From assembly GCA_944389885.1 (NCBI GenBank), contig CALXNZ010000004.1, positions 93,427-157,426 on the forward strand: DNA of 64,000 nucleotides. The letters are read 5' to 3'. The position numbers and the translations under genes are program-made. The stretch comes from an uncultured Opitutales bacterium. GTDB lineage: Bacteria > Verrucomicrobiota > Verrucomicrobiia > Opitutales > Intestinicryptomonadaceae. Within the stretch, counting starts at the first letter, position 1, and each line of letters starts with the position of its first letter. Below are positions 25,412 to 34,740 of this stretch, in pieces. The notes beneath the pieces are model-generated. The model did not search any database, was not told the DNA's origin, and saw nothing but the letters and a program-made list of their open reading frames with translations.

Positions 25412-27313
25412 ATGAAACGTTTACTTATTGTTTTCTTGTTTGTTTTGTCGAATTTTTCGTTTGCGGATACATCTTCAGAAAGGGAACTTGGCGCTACACG
25501 CTTTGGGATCTGCGCGCATTTGAGTCGCTGGGAATTTGACAGGGCTCTTGACGAATGCAAGATTATGTCAGAATGCGGAATTAAGTATTTTCGCACGGAT
25601 TACGATGTCGGACAAATAAAGAATTCTCAAAATGCCCCGTACGATTTCTCGCGTTGGGATTCTATTACGGCTATTGCGGCGGAAAATGGCGTAGATGTTC
25701 TGCCCATAATTCCGGGGGCAAGAGCCCCATATATGGTTCCGTTAGCAAAAAATTTAGACAAGCTTTACGAGTTTGTCCGCGATTCCGCAGCTCATTTCAA
25801 AGGTAAAATTAAATATTGGGAAATTATTAACGAACCCAATTTGAGCTCATTTTGGGATAACATGGAGCCAAGTCCTGAAGATTATGCAAAAGTGCTCGAA
25901 ACTTGTTATAGGGCCGTTAAAGACGGCAATCCCGACGCCAAGGTACTCTACGCCGGAGTAGCGGGGGTCCCGTTGGATTATATAGAGCGAACTTACAAAG
26001 CCGGTGCGGGAAAATATTTCGATATAATGAATATACACCCCTACCAATGGGCCACTTTCCCGGAAAGCGGATTGAGAAATCAAATATCTGAATTAAAAGA
26101 ACTAATGAAAAAATATGGGCTGCAGGATAAGCCTATTTGGATAACCGAAGTGGGCAATTCTTCCGGGAAATTAAACCCCACCATAGGCAGAATGGTGGAT
26201 GCGGCCCTGCAAAAAATAGGAATTGATAAAAAAGATACCGTATTTGCGGTAATCGAAGATAGTAAATACTCTTATTCAAGCTATAAAAATCGGGGTTCTC
26301 TCGAAGGAATTGTCGAGGGGCATAAAGGCGAAAAGAAAATATCTTTTTCTCAAATAAAAGACCTGAATGTGTCTGAAACTCCTGTGTTGGTTTTAGCTGG
26401 CAACGAGCATTTCCCGTACGTTTTTATAGAGGATTTATACCAGTTTGCGGCTCGCGGAGGAACAATTTTGTCGCCGGGGGGATTCCCGTTTTATTACGAT
26501 ATGGAACTTTCCGCCGACGGAACCGTGACCCCACGCACAAAAGGCGCCGACGGAGGCAATATATTTCGCATAGGAGCCGCGAGCGATTTCCCTGTCACCT
26601 CTAAGTACAAGCCGCGGGAAAGGACTTTGACAAAATTTGAGGCCGCTCCGGGATTTGAAACTGTAAAACCTGAGGGATCCTTCGCCATGCGATTCACCGA
26701 CACATCAAGATTGCGCGAAGGCGATGAATTTATTCCGATAGTTTACGGCGTTTACAAAGATGTAAAGGCTCCTATTGCCGGAATATATAAATACGGCGGT
26801 GATATGAAGGGAAATTTTATAGTAATATGCCCATTCTTGGACGACGTTGTGCCTGAACCCATGCAGGCAAAACTTGTTGCCCGTACTCTTTTAACTTCAT
26901 ACGCGCTCGGCATTGAGAAAATATTCCTGTATAATTTCCGCAACAACGAAGCGGACTATACAAGGGAGTCGCATTTTGGGATAGTTCGCCGCAATTTGGA
27001 AAAGAAACCGTCGTTTTACGCCTATCAGACTGTCGTTAATATGCTTGGCGATAGCGCGGTAAAACCTAATATGCGCGAGCGCGACAATGTCATTTACATA
27101 CTCGATTGGACAAGGCCCGACGGGACAAAAATATTCGCAGTTTGGTCAACCTTGAATATTGGGGAGACAAAGCTTTCGTGTTCCGGAAAGCTTGCCGCCG
27201 CATACAACCACTTGGGAGAAAAGATAAAGGTTAAAAAAATCGGGAAAAAGTTAAAGTTAAACCTCGACGGCGGCATAGTGTATCTCGAGGGATTGGATAC
27301 TGTGGACTTTTAA
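25412..27313 (+). CDS. exported glycoside hydrolase-like protein (clan A type)
   Basis: A 633-aa protein with a signal peptide (MKRLLIVFLFVLSNFSFADT). Start 25412 is chosen because it begins this signal; an upstream in-frame start at 25355 adds a polar stretch. Residues about 25-255 read as a TIM barrel of the GH-A clan, near GH39/GH5: the acid/base is Glu141 in INEPN and the nucleophile Glu246 in WITEVG. The middle (about 325-390) resembles a glutamine-amidotransferase-like fold (TPVLVLAGNEHFP, ARGGTILSPGG), and the C-terminus is beta-rich. It probably trims a plant, algal or host glycan in the periplasm or outside. The exact family and substrate are not clear. Confidence 0.8.
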   Translation: MKRLLIVFLFVLSNFSFADTSSERELGATRFGICAHLSRWEFDRALDECKIMSECGIKYFRTDYDVGQIKNSQNAPYDFSRWDSITAIAAENGVDVLPIIPGARAPYMVPLAKNLDKLYEFVRDSAAHFKGKIKYWEIINEPNLSSFWDNMEPSPEDYAKVLETCYRAVKDGNPDAKVLYAGVAGVPLDYIERTYKAGAGKYFDIMNIHPYQWATFPESGLRNQISELKELMKKYGLQDKPIWITEVGNSSGKLNPTIGRMVDAALQKIGIDKKDTVFAVIEDSKYSYSSYKNRGSLEGIVEGHKGEKKISFSQIKDLNVSETPVLVLAGNEHFPYVFIEDLYQFAARGGTILSPGGFPFYYDMELSADGTVTPRTKGADGGNIFRIGAASDFPVTSKYKPRERTLTKFEAAPGFETVKPEGSFAMRFTDTSRLREGDEFIPIVYGVYKDVKAPIAGIYKYGGDMKGNFIVICPFLDDVVPEPMQAKLVARTLLTSYALGIEKIFLYNFRNNEADYTRESHFGIVRRNLEKKPSFYAYQTVVNMLGDSAVKPNMRERDNVIYILDWTRPDGTKIFAVWSTLNIGETKLSCSGKLAAAYNHLGEKIKVKKIGKKLKLNLDGGIVYLEGLDTVDF

Positions 27314-27339
27314 GTCCTTCGTCTGAATTTTTACAAAAC

Positions 27340-27371
27340 AAGGCTTGGAGTTTTTCGCAACCTCAAGCCTT
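27340..27371. terminator. hairpin between convergent genes
   Basis: Stem AAGGCTTG (27340-27347) / CAAGCCTT (27364-27371) with a 16-nt loop containing TTTTT. It lies between the convergent glycosidase and esterase genes. The T runs are weak, so termination efficiency is uncertain. Confidence 0.4.
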
Positions 27372-27417
27372 ATCTATGTTTAGAGCAGATGGATTCCATT
27401 CCGTAAAATACGGCATA

Positions 27418-28965
27418 TTAGTTTCTCTTCATGTCCATGAAAGGGAATGCCGGAAGTCCTTCAGAATTGAATAGGGATATATTTGGATTCCATGAAGCCC
27501 AAAGATAACGCACTCCCAATATTTCAGAATCAGCCTCCAATACTATATCGTTTCCGCTAATTTTTGCCGACTTGGGCGTTATCCACTTGCCGTCGGAGAA
27601 AATTTCAAACCCGATTATTTCCCCCTTAGTCGTGAGTTTTTTGCCGAGAGTGTCAAAATGTATCTCAACTTTTTTCCCCTTATATGAGGCGTTGCTAAAT
27701 ATCGGGCCGTATGCGCAAAGGCCGCTTCGCCCATATGTATTCTTTAAGGCAATATCTGCGAGCCGTAAAGCGAGTTTCTCCTTTTGAGCAGGGTGAATAT
27801 TGTTTCGCTCGCCCAAATCTATGGCAGTGGCTATGCCAAGTTGATCCCCTTTGAGAAAAGCCTGCATCTGGGCGTCCCGCACTTCCGGCCAGCGGGCGGG
27901 GGTGTCAAAAGATGCCAACTGCACAAAATAAAACGGCATTTTTTTATTTCCCCACGCCTTGCGCCATGCGGAAATGAGATTTGAAAATTGGTTCTCGAAT
28001 TCCTTGACGCTGTCTCCCGATGAGTCAGATTCGCCCTGATACCACAATACTCCCCGCACCGCATAGTTTGCCAAAGGGGCGATTTTTGCGTTCCAGTTGT
28101 ATGTGGGCGTGTTTACAGGCCACCATGGCGTCTCCGGAAAGGGTTTTACATGTTGGGTCCATTTAAATTTGGGAACGGGCTGGCCCCGCGCTTCGGCGTC
28201 GCGCTTTTTTTGATTGTATTCTTTCATGCCGTCTTCCCATTCCTTATAGCGGCGTTGGTATTCCTCTTTTGTATAGGCGGCCTTATCTTTCAGAAAATCG
28301 CCCCAAAGCTTTTTGGTAAAAGAATTCTTATCCATAGTTTCGGCTGGCATATGGCAGGCCATTCGCGTGGCTCCGCGCGCCGTCATAATTGTGGCCACGG
28401 GAACATCGAGTTCCCTGGATATTTTCTCGGCAAAAAACCAGCCCAATACGCCGGCAAATGAACAGTCGTCGGGCGATACTGTATGCCATTTCGAGCCCTG
28501 GGGAAATTGGAATTGGGGAGTCTCCGATATGGATTCAAAGGGAATGTGGAAAGTCCTTAATTTTATTTTTGAGAGGCGGGGAGAAATATCGGATTTCATG
28601 GGAAATTCCGCAAAGGAATAAGACATATTGCTTTGTCCGCCGAGAACCCAGACTTCTCCAACCAATACGTTAGATATTTCCTTTACGGCCTTTCCGTTCT
28701 CAAAGATTTTTAGAGTCTGCGGCGTTTTACTTGGCTCGACGGGTTTTAGAGTTATAGCCCAATCCCCGTTGGAGCCCGCCACGCACTCAGCCTTCTGTTC
28801 CGAAAACTCGACTCCTACTTTTGTGGAAGGAGTCGCCTTGCCCCAGATTTTTATCGGCATCTGGCATTGTAGAACCATATTGTCGGAAAATATTTGCGGA
28901 AGTATAATTTCCGCATTAACAGTAAAACATGCCAAAAAAAAGGTGAGAAGAAGTAAAGCTTTCAT
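27418..28965 (-). CDS. sialate O-acetylesterase-type SGNH hydrolase
   Basis: A 515-aa exported protein (signal peptide MKALLLLTFFLACFTVNA; start 28965 chosen for this). The SGNH/GDSL motif of this family is clear: VLGGQSNM with Ser112, and NIHPAQK near the C-terminus with the His. An N-terminal beta-sandwich (LPQIFSDNMVLQCQMPIKIWG) and the YQGESD motif are typical of the bacterial sialate O-acetylesterase family, which often acts on other acetylated glycans. It could remove acetyl groups before the glycosidase next door or before the NanA-like pathway at 3-6 kb, but both links are inference. Confidence 0.88.
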   Translation of the reverse strand: MKALLLLTFFLACFTVNAEIILPQIFSDNMVLQCQMPIKIWGKATPSTKVGVEFSEQKAECVAGSNGDWAITLKPVEPSKTPQTLKIFENGKAVKEISNVLVGEVWVLGGQSNMSYSFAEFPMKSDISPRLSKIKLRTFHIPFESISETPQFQFPQGSKWHTVSPDDCSFAGVLGWFFAEKISRELDVPVATIMTARGATRMACHMPAETMDKNSFTKKLWGDFLKDKAAYTKEEYQRRYKEWEDGMKEYNQKKRDAEARGQPVPKFKWTQHVKPFPETPWWPVNTPTYNWNAKIAPLANYAVRGVLWYQGESDSSGDSVKEFENQFSNLISAWRKAWGNKKMPFYFVQLASFDTPARWPEVRDAQMQAFLKGDQLGIATAIDLGERNNIHPAQKEKLALRLADIALKNTYGRSGLCAYGPIFSNASYKGKKVEIHFDTLGKKLTTKGEIIGFEIFSDGKWITPKSAKISGNDIVLEADSEILGVRYLWASWNPNISLFNSEGLPAFPFMDMKRN

Positions 28966-29086
28966 ATTTGGGGTATTTTTTTCACGAAGATATGTATGCA
29001 ATTATTGAAGGCAAATATTTTTTTGGGAAGGGGTAATTCCCCGAAAAAACTTGCCAGATGCGACATTGGTGAAATAATGCCGTAAT

Positions 29087-29851
29087 ATGGAAAAATCCGA
29101 AATCGAAAAATACGCGAATTTAGCTTCGGAAACCGCCCGAACCGCCGGACTCAGGCTTGCGGGGATATCCGGGCGCAGAATCAATTCAGACGCCGGCAAC
29201 GATGTAAAACTTCAGGAAGATGTCGAAAGCGAGGAGTTTATACGCAATATTCTCGCTCCTACGGGCATTCCCGTAGTGGGGGAAGAAAAAGGCGGGGATT
29301 CCTCCCTTATGGAATCGGATTCGCTTTACTGGATAGTGGACCCAATAGACGGCTCATACAATTTTTTGCGCGGCATGCGAGGCGTATGTGTAAGCATTGC
29401 TTTAATGCGTGGAATGAAACCGATTGTTGGTGCAATATACGACTTCACATGTGACGAACTTTTTTGCGGTGGATCTGGACTTCCGCTTACCCTTAATGGC
29501 CGCCCAATAAAGCCCTCATGGGCTTCGGAAATTCGTCAGGCGGTGCTTATGACCGGCTTTCCAAGCGCCACGGATTATTCCGATTCCAATCTCGGAAAAT
29601 TCGTTCTGGCCGTGCAAAATTTTAAGAAGGTTAGAATGGTCGGCAGCGCGTGCGTTGCGATATCGTGGGTGGCATGCGGCAGGGCCGACGCATATTACGA
29701 AGACAGACTTTACCTTTGGGACGTTGCCGCCGGGTTGTCGCTCATAGAGTCCGCCGGAGGAGTATATGAAATACATCGCATAAAACTCGAGGGAAAGCCT
29801 TTTTGCATAGGGATTCGCGCGGCCGCAAAGCGCGAGTTTATCATCGCGTAA
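29087..29851 (+). CDS. inositol monophosphatase family protein
   Basis: A 254-aa Mg-dependent, Li-sensitive-type phosphatase. The metal ligands appear in GEEKGGD (around E67), then DPIDGSYNF (D85, D88) and LWDVAAGLSLIESAGG near the C-terminus. Members hydrolyse inositol phosphate, fructose 1,6-bisphosphate or 3'-phosphoadenosine phosphate; the exact substrate is not evident. It is 15 nt upstream of nadC on the same strand, and NAD-related 3'-nucleotide clearance is possible but not shown. Confidence 0.92.
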   Translation: MEKSEIEKYANLASETARTAGLRLAGISGRRINSDAGNDVKLQEDVESEEFIRNILAPTGIPVVGEEKGGDSSLMESDSLYWIVDPIDGSYNFLRGMRGVCVSIALMRGMKPIVGAIYDFTCDELFCGGSGLPLTLNGRPIKPSWASEIRQAVLMTGFPSATDYSDSNLGKFVLAVQNFKKVRMVGSACVAISWVACGRADAYYEDRLYLWDVAAGLSLIESAGGVYEIHRIKLEGKPFCIGIRAAAKREFIIA

Positions 29852-29866
29852 ATTTAAATCAAAAAA

Positions 29867-30802
29867 ATGAAGAATCAAAAATTCGCTTCTCATTTGGTAA
29901 GGCGCATATCTTGGGATGAACTCGATCCCAAATATCTGGAACATCTGGTTCGCACGGCCCGTTCCGAAGACATCGAGGGCGCCGGTTTGCTCGAACTCCC
30001 AAAGTTTGCGGCAGATGTCACAACGCTTACGATTACTCCTGACGCCAATATAGAGACTCGTTTGTGCGCGCGCGAAGATATGTGCGTATGCGGCATGAAA
30101 CTCGTTCCCGTTATACTCGAAGTTTACGCGTCTTATTGCGGAGGTGCGCCCTTTGCTTTTGAGCCATTGTCGAAAGACGGGGACAGGGTATGTGCCGGAA
30201 CAGTCTTGGGTAGGATTTCAGGCAGGGCGAGACTTTTGCTTCAGGCCGAACGCGTCATGCTCAATTTCTTACAGCGCCTTTCAGGGGTAGCCACTGCAAC
30301 GGCAAAATATATAGACGCTCTCGGCTCTTCGGACGCACTTCTGCTTGATACCCGTAAAACTACGCCATCTTTGCGCGTTTTAGAAAAATATGCTTTCGCT
30401 TGCGGCGGCGGGCATACCCACAGAATGGGATTATTTGACCGGGTTATGCTCAAAGACAACCATCTTGTGGCCGCGCATGCCGTGAGCGGAGAGATGCTCG
30501 CGGAAGCAGTCGCGCTCGCAAAGAAAAAATATCCGGAATTGGCGGTTGAGGTGGAGGTTGACAGCATAGAGCAGATATATCCGGTATTGGACGCAAAGGC
30601 TGACGTTATAATGTTGGATAATTTTGATATTGAAAACATCTCAAAGGCCGTCGATATAATCGGAGATTTGGCTTGGATAGAGGCTTCCGGAGGTATAACT
30701 TTAAAGAATTTGAGGCAAATAGCGGATACCGGCGTAGATTTTATTTCTACGGCGGCTCCCGTTCATTCGAGCAAATGGATAGATATCGGTTTGGACAGTT
30801 AG
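29867..30802 (+). CDS. nadC: nicotinate-nucleotide pyrophosphorylase
   Basis: A 311-aa quinolinate phosphoribosyltransferase that makes nicotinate mononucleotide in de novo NAD synthesis. Active-site motifs: DTRKTTPSLRVLEKYA, then GGHTHRMGLFDRVMLKDNH, then EVEVDS and VIMLDNF. Slightly longer than usual (about 280-295) because of an N-terminal extension (MKNQKFASHLVRRISWDEL). No nadA or nadB is in the window. Confidence 0.95.
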   Translation: MKNQKFASHLVRRISWDELDPKYLEHLVRTARSEDIEGAGLLELPKFAADVTTLTITPDANIETRLCAREDMCVCGMKLVPVILEVYASYCGGAPFAFEPLSKDGDRVCAGTVLGRISGRARLLLQAERVMLNFLQRLSGVATATAKYIDALGSSDALLLDTRKTTPSLRVLEKYAFACGGGHTHRMGLFDRVMLKDNHLVAAHAVSGEMLAEAVALAKKKYPELAVEVEVDSIEQIYPVLDAKADVIMLDNFDIENISKAVDIIGDLAWIEASGGITLKNLRQIADTGVDFISTAAPVHSSKWIDIGLDS

Positions 30803-30820
30803 GGCTCGCAAATTTACTAT
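30791..30820 (+). promoter_or_regulatory. promoter candidate for the Stealth gene
   Basis: TTGGAC (30791-30796) and TACTAT (30815-30820) are spaced by 18 nt, close to the sigma-70 consensus, 31 nt upstream of the Stealth-family start. The -35 lies inside the 3' end of nadC. Confidence 0.35.
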
Positions 30821-30851
30821 AGAATTTCTTCTCAGAAAAGAGGACAGACAA

Positions 30852-31868
30852 ATGAAAATAGATTTGGTTTATCTTTGGGTTGACGGGTCTGATCCTGCAT
30901 TTTGCGCCGAGCGCGATAAATGGTTGAAGAAATGGCTTGAGGAGCACAAAAGCAAGGCGGCTCGCGAGAATATTCCCAGCCGTTGGCGCGATAACGATGA
31001 ACTCCGTCATTCTTTGCGTTCCGCCGCCAAGTATGTGCCGTGGATAAACCATGTTTACATAGTGACTTTTAATCAGACTCCCGCTTGGCTTAATATTGAT
31101 AATCCCAAGGTCAGCATAATAAGCCATTCTCAGATAATTCCCCAAAAATATCTTCCCACTTTTAATCCGAATGTAATAGAAGCTTGTATTCCTTTTATAC
31201 CGGGGCTATCAGAACATTTTTTGTATGCTAACGACGATATGTATTTCAATCTCCCTCTCTCTCCGTCGGATTTTTTTGACGCGGACGGGAACCCTATCGT
31301 TTATGTAAAACATAAGACATATTTAAAAAACGAAATTTCCGACGCAAATTATCCTAAGGCCAGCGCCTCAAAGCATGTGTATGGGAAGGCTTTATTGCTT
31401 ACGCGGAGGCGCATCTGGGAAAAACTCGGAAAAAATTATCCGATAATACCGTGCCACAATATCGAACCATTTAGAAAATCGAATTGCCTGGACACCATAA
31501 ATGCCTTTAAAGAAGATTTTGAGAAGATGCTACCAAATAAATTTCGGGGAGAATACGATATAGAAAAACTTATTTTCCATTTATACGATTTTTATAAGGG
31601 GCGCAATACGCTGTTGCATTATGCAGATGCCGGAAAGAATATCGTGTTGAACGATAAAATCATTCCTAAAATGACTCTTATTCGCTTCTTCAATTTTCTA
31701 TTCAAGCCTATCCGCTACAACACATTGGACGGTTCTCATATAAATCGTAAGATAATTTCAAAGAAGCCTAAGCTCGTGTGCATAAACGACGACTATTCAA
31801 AGCCATGCAAAGCCAATATCGCTTTTCTCGATTCCCTTTATCCTTGGAAGAGCGAATTTGAAAAGTAG
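30852..31868 (+). CDS. Stealth-family capsular phosphotransferase
   Basis: A 338-aa protein of the Stealth family, which transfers hexose 1-phosphate to growing surface polysaccharide. Conserved region 1 is the N-terminal IDLVYLWVDGSD; region 2 is RWRDNDELRHSLRSAAKYVP followed by WINHVYIVTFNQTPAWL; then EHFLYANDDMYF fits region 2/3 with the acidic metal ligands. It is cytoplasmic or membrane-bound. A sigma-70-like promoter is placed just upstream. It opens a group of glycan genes on both strands, so this locus probably builds a cell-surface polymer. Confidence 0.9.
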   Translation: MKIDLVYLWVDGSDPAFCAERDKWLKKWLEEHKSKAARENIPSRWRDNDELRHSLRSAAKYVPWINHVYIVTFNQTPAWLNIDNPKVSIISHSQIIPQKYLPTFNPNVIEACIPFIPGLSEHFLYANDDMYFNLPLSPSDFFDADGNPIVYVKHKTYLKNEISDANYPKASASKHVYGKALLLTRRRIWEKLGKNYPIIPCHNIEPFRKSNCLDTINAFKEDFEKMLPNKFRGEYDIEKLIFHLYDFYKGRNTLLHYADAGKNIVLNDKIIPKMTLIRFFNFLFKPIRYNTLDGSHINRKIISKKPKLVCINDDYSKPCKANIAFLDSLYPWKSEFEK

Positions 31869-31911
31869 TTTACGCATCTTATGAAAGGCGTTTTTTCGCA
31901 GAAAAAGAGGC

Positions 31912-32841
31912 CTATTTTGAATAGCTGAGGGCGTTTACAGCGGATCTAAAATCTCTTTTTGAGAACAGCCGCTTCCGAAAGTCCCTAAAGGTGGATCTGC
32001 GGAGAAGGTTTGGGATTTTTGCGTCGCAATTCATATAATATTCTGGATTGCCAATTCTCTGCCATGGCTTGCCGAGCGGACCGGCATAGTGTATTATGGC
32101 GGGATTCTCTTTGGCGTTTAGAAGTTCGATATCCGAATATACATTTTTGAGAAATCTGTATTCCGGGGCGTCCGCGAGATTTTTGGTCTCAAATATGGAC
32201 TCTAATGTCACATACCTAAAGGGAAGGGGAAAAATTGATTCAGCCGCAAGATTCATTGCGTCCAAATCCCATAGGCGCAATCTGTGAGCGTTCTCTTTCG
32301 CGGATTTTTTTATCCTGTCGAAAAAGTTCTTTTCCCGCATGAGTTCACAGTTCAAAAGTAGAAATCCAGACCAGAAAATGTAATCTCTACGATTTTCGGG
32401 AAAATATTTATGCCCCGTGGCTTCAGGAGAATTTACTTCCGCCCGCACCGCGCCTACTTCATAATCCGAAATGTCCGTAGAGAAAATCTCCGACATATCG
32501 TCCCTAAAAAAAACATCTACATCGGAATATATAGCTTTAGGAGAATCTTTTAAAACCTCTGGTATTAAAAATCTGTAATATACTATTTCAGTCCAGCTCC
32601 CGCGTCCCTTAGGCATTCCGTCAAATATCGATGCGTCAATTTTATGGAATAACATCTTATGTCGAGTCCCGCGTGCCATGCTTGTGAAAGCGTTGCATAT
32701 CGGAGTTGTTAGATCCGAGTGAAAAATATGGATTAAATATGCGGTAGAATCCTTCGCAGTGTCCAAAAGACTTTTTATGGATACTGCGGCTCCTCTGATG
32801 ATGCGCTTGTCGAATGTAAAAGCTATTTCAACGTTGTTCAT
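31912..32841 (-). CDS. GT8-family glycosyltransferase
   Basis: A 309-aa retaining glycosyltransferase of the GT8 family. The N-terminal FTFDKRIIRGAAVSIKSLL, the metal-binding DxD at 107-109 (AIYSDVDVFF) and the late HYAGPLGKPW motif are all present. It moves glucose or galactose from a UDP-sugar, probably onto lipopolysaccharide or capsule. Start 32841 (MNNVEIAFTFD) is chosen because 14 upstream residues lack family likeness; the gene then overlaps the end of the upstream GT-B gene by 14 nt. Confidence 0.9.
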   Translation of the reverse strand: MNNVEIAFTFDKRIIRGAAVSIKSLLDTAKDSTAYLIHIFHSDLTTPICNAFTSMARGTRHKMLFHKIDASIFDGMPKGRGSWTEIVYYRFLIPEVLKDSPKAIYSDVDVFFRDDMSEIFSTDISDYEVGAVRAEVNSPEATGHKYFPENRRDYIFWSGFLLLNCELMREKNFFDRIKKSAKENAHRLRLWDLDAMNLAAESIFPLPFRYVTLESIFETKNLADAPEYRFLKNVYSDIELLNAKENPAIIHYAGPLGKPWQRIGNPEYYMNCDAKIPNLLRRSTFRDFRKRLFSKRDFRSAVNALSYSK

Positions 32842-33958
32842 TTTTATGGATTGCGTTTCGCAGGTTTGAAAGAGATTCCGCATTTATTTGCGAGACGGTT
32901 TCTGAAAGGGCGCTGCGCATTTCCGCATAGGACTTTGAATCCATTTTTATTGCTCTTTCCATTGCGTCGGCATACTCCTCCGAAGTTCTGTATATTATAG
33001 AGTTTTCGGTATCGAACTTATTTATTGCGGCAAAATCCGAATTTATAATACATGGCTTTAAAAATCCGTATATTAATTGGAAGCTTCCGCTTGTTCCAGA
33101 AGTTATATATCTTGAATGTTTGGGAAGTTCGTAGGCGGTAAGAAAAAAGTCCGACTCCTCTATTTTGTCAAACATTCGGGCGAAAGGAAGTGTGCCGCTT
33201 AATTCTATATGCTTTTCGAGAGCTTTTGGTACGCCGTGAAGGTTTCCCTTGCCGATTATTATAATTCTGAAATTTTTTATACCCCGATTTACGAGTTTTT
33301 CGGCGGCATTTAATATTGTCGAATTGTTGCGCCTGTGTTCTTGTAGCGAGCCTACTGTCACAAATTTTATTATGTCCGAATTCTTTTCGTGGTTGCGGAT
33401 TTCTCCAAAATAGTTCGGATTTACGGGGATTGACGGCGCGCTTTTGTAGTCCATTTGCCGCAATGTGATTAGGTCGGGCTCGAAGTGTCCGCTATCAAAG
33501 GCGAGGTTCAATTTGTGTTCCACAAAGAGTATTTTCTTTTTGCGAAAATCTTCGCGAAAAAATGCGCGCTCGGCTTCAAAATTTCTTTGAGAGGCGAGTT
33601 TTCCCGCTGTTGTCACCATTATTCCCAAGGCCTTTCCCAAGCCGCGAGAACTAAATATGGCCTTGGCGGCCCCCCTCGGTATGGCGTTTATGTGCAGGCG
33701 CGGGCTTTTAAATCTCGAAAATAATCCCTCTCTTATAAATTTGGGATTCACCACAACCGATACGTTGTATCCAAGATCCAATAAATGCTTTGCGTATCCC
33801 GGCACGACTTCCGCATGCGATTTTGAACACGGCTCCCACACTATAAAAGTGTTTTCGTCGGCATAAGGCGTTTTATTCCCAAAAATTGCGAGTTTGGGTT
33901 CTGTAAATACATCTTGCAATCTTCGGAAAAAATTGAGCGTTGTGCGGAGGAGATTCAT
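32828..33958 (-). CDS. GT-B glycosyltransferase
   Basis: A 376-aa protein with the two-domain GT-B layout: a first domain with KSHAEVVPGYAKHLLDLGYN, then a second domain with IKFVTVGSLQEHRRNNSTIL and a late ILNAAEKLV / IIIIGKGNLHG stretch. It lacks an obvious GT4 EGFPxVLLEA motif, so the exact family is uncertain. It overlaps the downstream GT8 gene, forming a two-gene minus-strand operon. Donor and acceptor are unknown. Confidence 0.75.
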   Translation of the reverse strand: MNLLRTTLNFFRRLQDVFTEPKLAIFGNKTPYADENTFIVWEPCSKSHAEVVPGYAKHLLDLGYNVSVVVNPKFIREGLFSRFKSPRLHINAIPRGAAKAIFSSRGLGKALGIMVTTAGKLASQRNFEAERAFFREDFRKKKILFVEHKLNLAFDSGHFEPDLITLRQMDYKSAPSIPVNPNYFGEIRNHEKNSDIIKFVTVGSLQEHRRNNSTILNAAEKLVNRGIKNFRIIIIGKGNLHGVPKALEKHIELSGTLPFARMFDKIEESDFFLTAYELPKHSRYITSGTSGSFQLIYGFLKPCIINSDFAAINKFDTENSIIYRTSEEYADAMERAIKMDSKSYAEMRSALSETVSQINAESLSNLRNAIHKNEQR

Positions 33959-34061
33959 TGACGGGATAATTGTGGAATCCCATTAAATGTCAAATTGAAT
34001 CTTACCTTCTCTTATGGGCGATTTTCTTGATATATTTGAAATACCTGTTTTATTTAGAACA

Positions 34062-34676
34062 ATGAGTTTTATTAAAAAAATATCCGATAGCCTAAAAATA
34101 CATTTGGGCTTGACCCGTTATGAGAGGGATCGCCGCAAGTATGATATTGGAAAGTATTCCTATAAAGGCAGGAATACTATAATTTGTGGCGACTGCAAAA
34201 TAGGAAAATATTGTTCCATAGGTGATAGATGTTGCATAGGTCCGGCCGATCATCCCATATACACCCTTTCAACATCTGGTTTTCAATATTCGCGCACAAA
34301 TCGCGGCAAGATGATAGCCGGATATTTTGAAGTTCCTCCGGAAAATCTGCTTGAAGCGCCAAAAGCAATGCCCGTTGAAATCGGAAATGACGTATGGATA
34401 GGGTATGGGGTAATGATAAAGCCCGGAGTGAAAATCGGCGATGGAGCAGTGGTAGGTATGGGTGCTGTCGTCACTAAAGACGTTCCTCCATATGCGGTGG
34501 TAGTGGGCGTTCCTGCCAGGGTGATAAAATACCGTTTCGACAATGATGTGATAAAGGAACTTTTAGAGCTTAGATGGTGGAATTTTCCCGAATCTTTTGT
34601 CGCGACCCTCCCCTTTGGCGATGTCGGCAAGTCCATCGAACTCTTGCGCGCAAATTTAAATCTTCGCGTCGAGTAA
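34062..34676 (+). CDS. left-handed beta-helix acyltransferase (CatB-like)
   Basis: A 204-aa hexapeptide-repeat transferase. The isoleucine-patch repeats are plain (IGKYCSIGDRCCIG, EIGNDVWIGYGVMIKPGVKI, then GDGAVVGMGAVVTKDVPPYA), and the catalytic His fits GPADHPIY. It most likely O-acetylates a sugar in a surface glycan using acetyl-CoA. Starts at 34014 and 34062 are both possible; 34062 is chosen because the first 16 codons of the longer form have no family likeness. Confidence 0.88.
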   Translation: MSFIKKISDSLKIHLGLTRYERDRRKYDIGKYSYKGRNTIICGDCKIGKYCSIGDRCCIGPADHPIYTLSTSGFQYSRTNRGKMIAGYFEVPPENLLEAPKAMPVEIGNDVWIGYGVMIKPGVKIGDGAVVGMGAVVTKDVPPYAVVVGVPARVIKYRFDNDVIKELLELRWWNFPESFVATLPFGDVGKSIELLRANLNLRVE

Positions 34677-34740
34677 AACAAATCCTTTACATTCCATATT
34701 CTAACGGGATTTGTATGATATTTTTGCGCTCCGCGAAAAA

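Noticed and set aside
34700..34740. Terminator between the convergent acyltransferase and ArnT-like genes
   Set aside because: A TTTTTGCG / CGCGAAAAA hairpin exists, but it needs a bulge and has a weak stem, so I do not list it.
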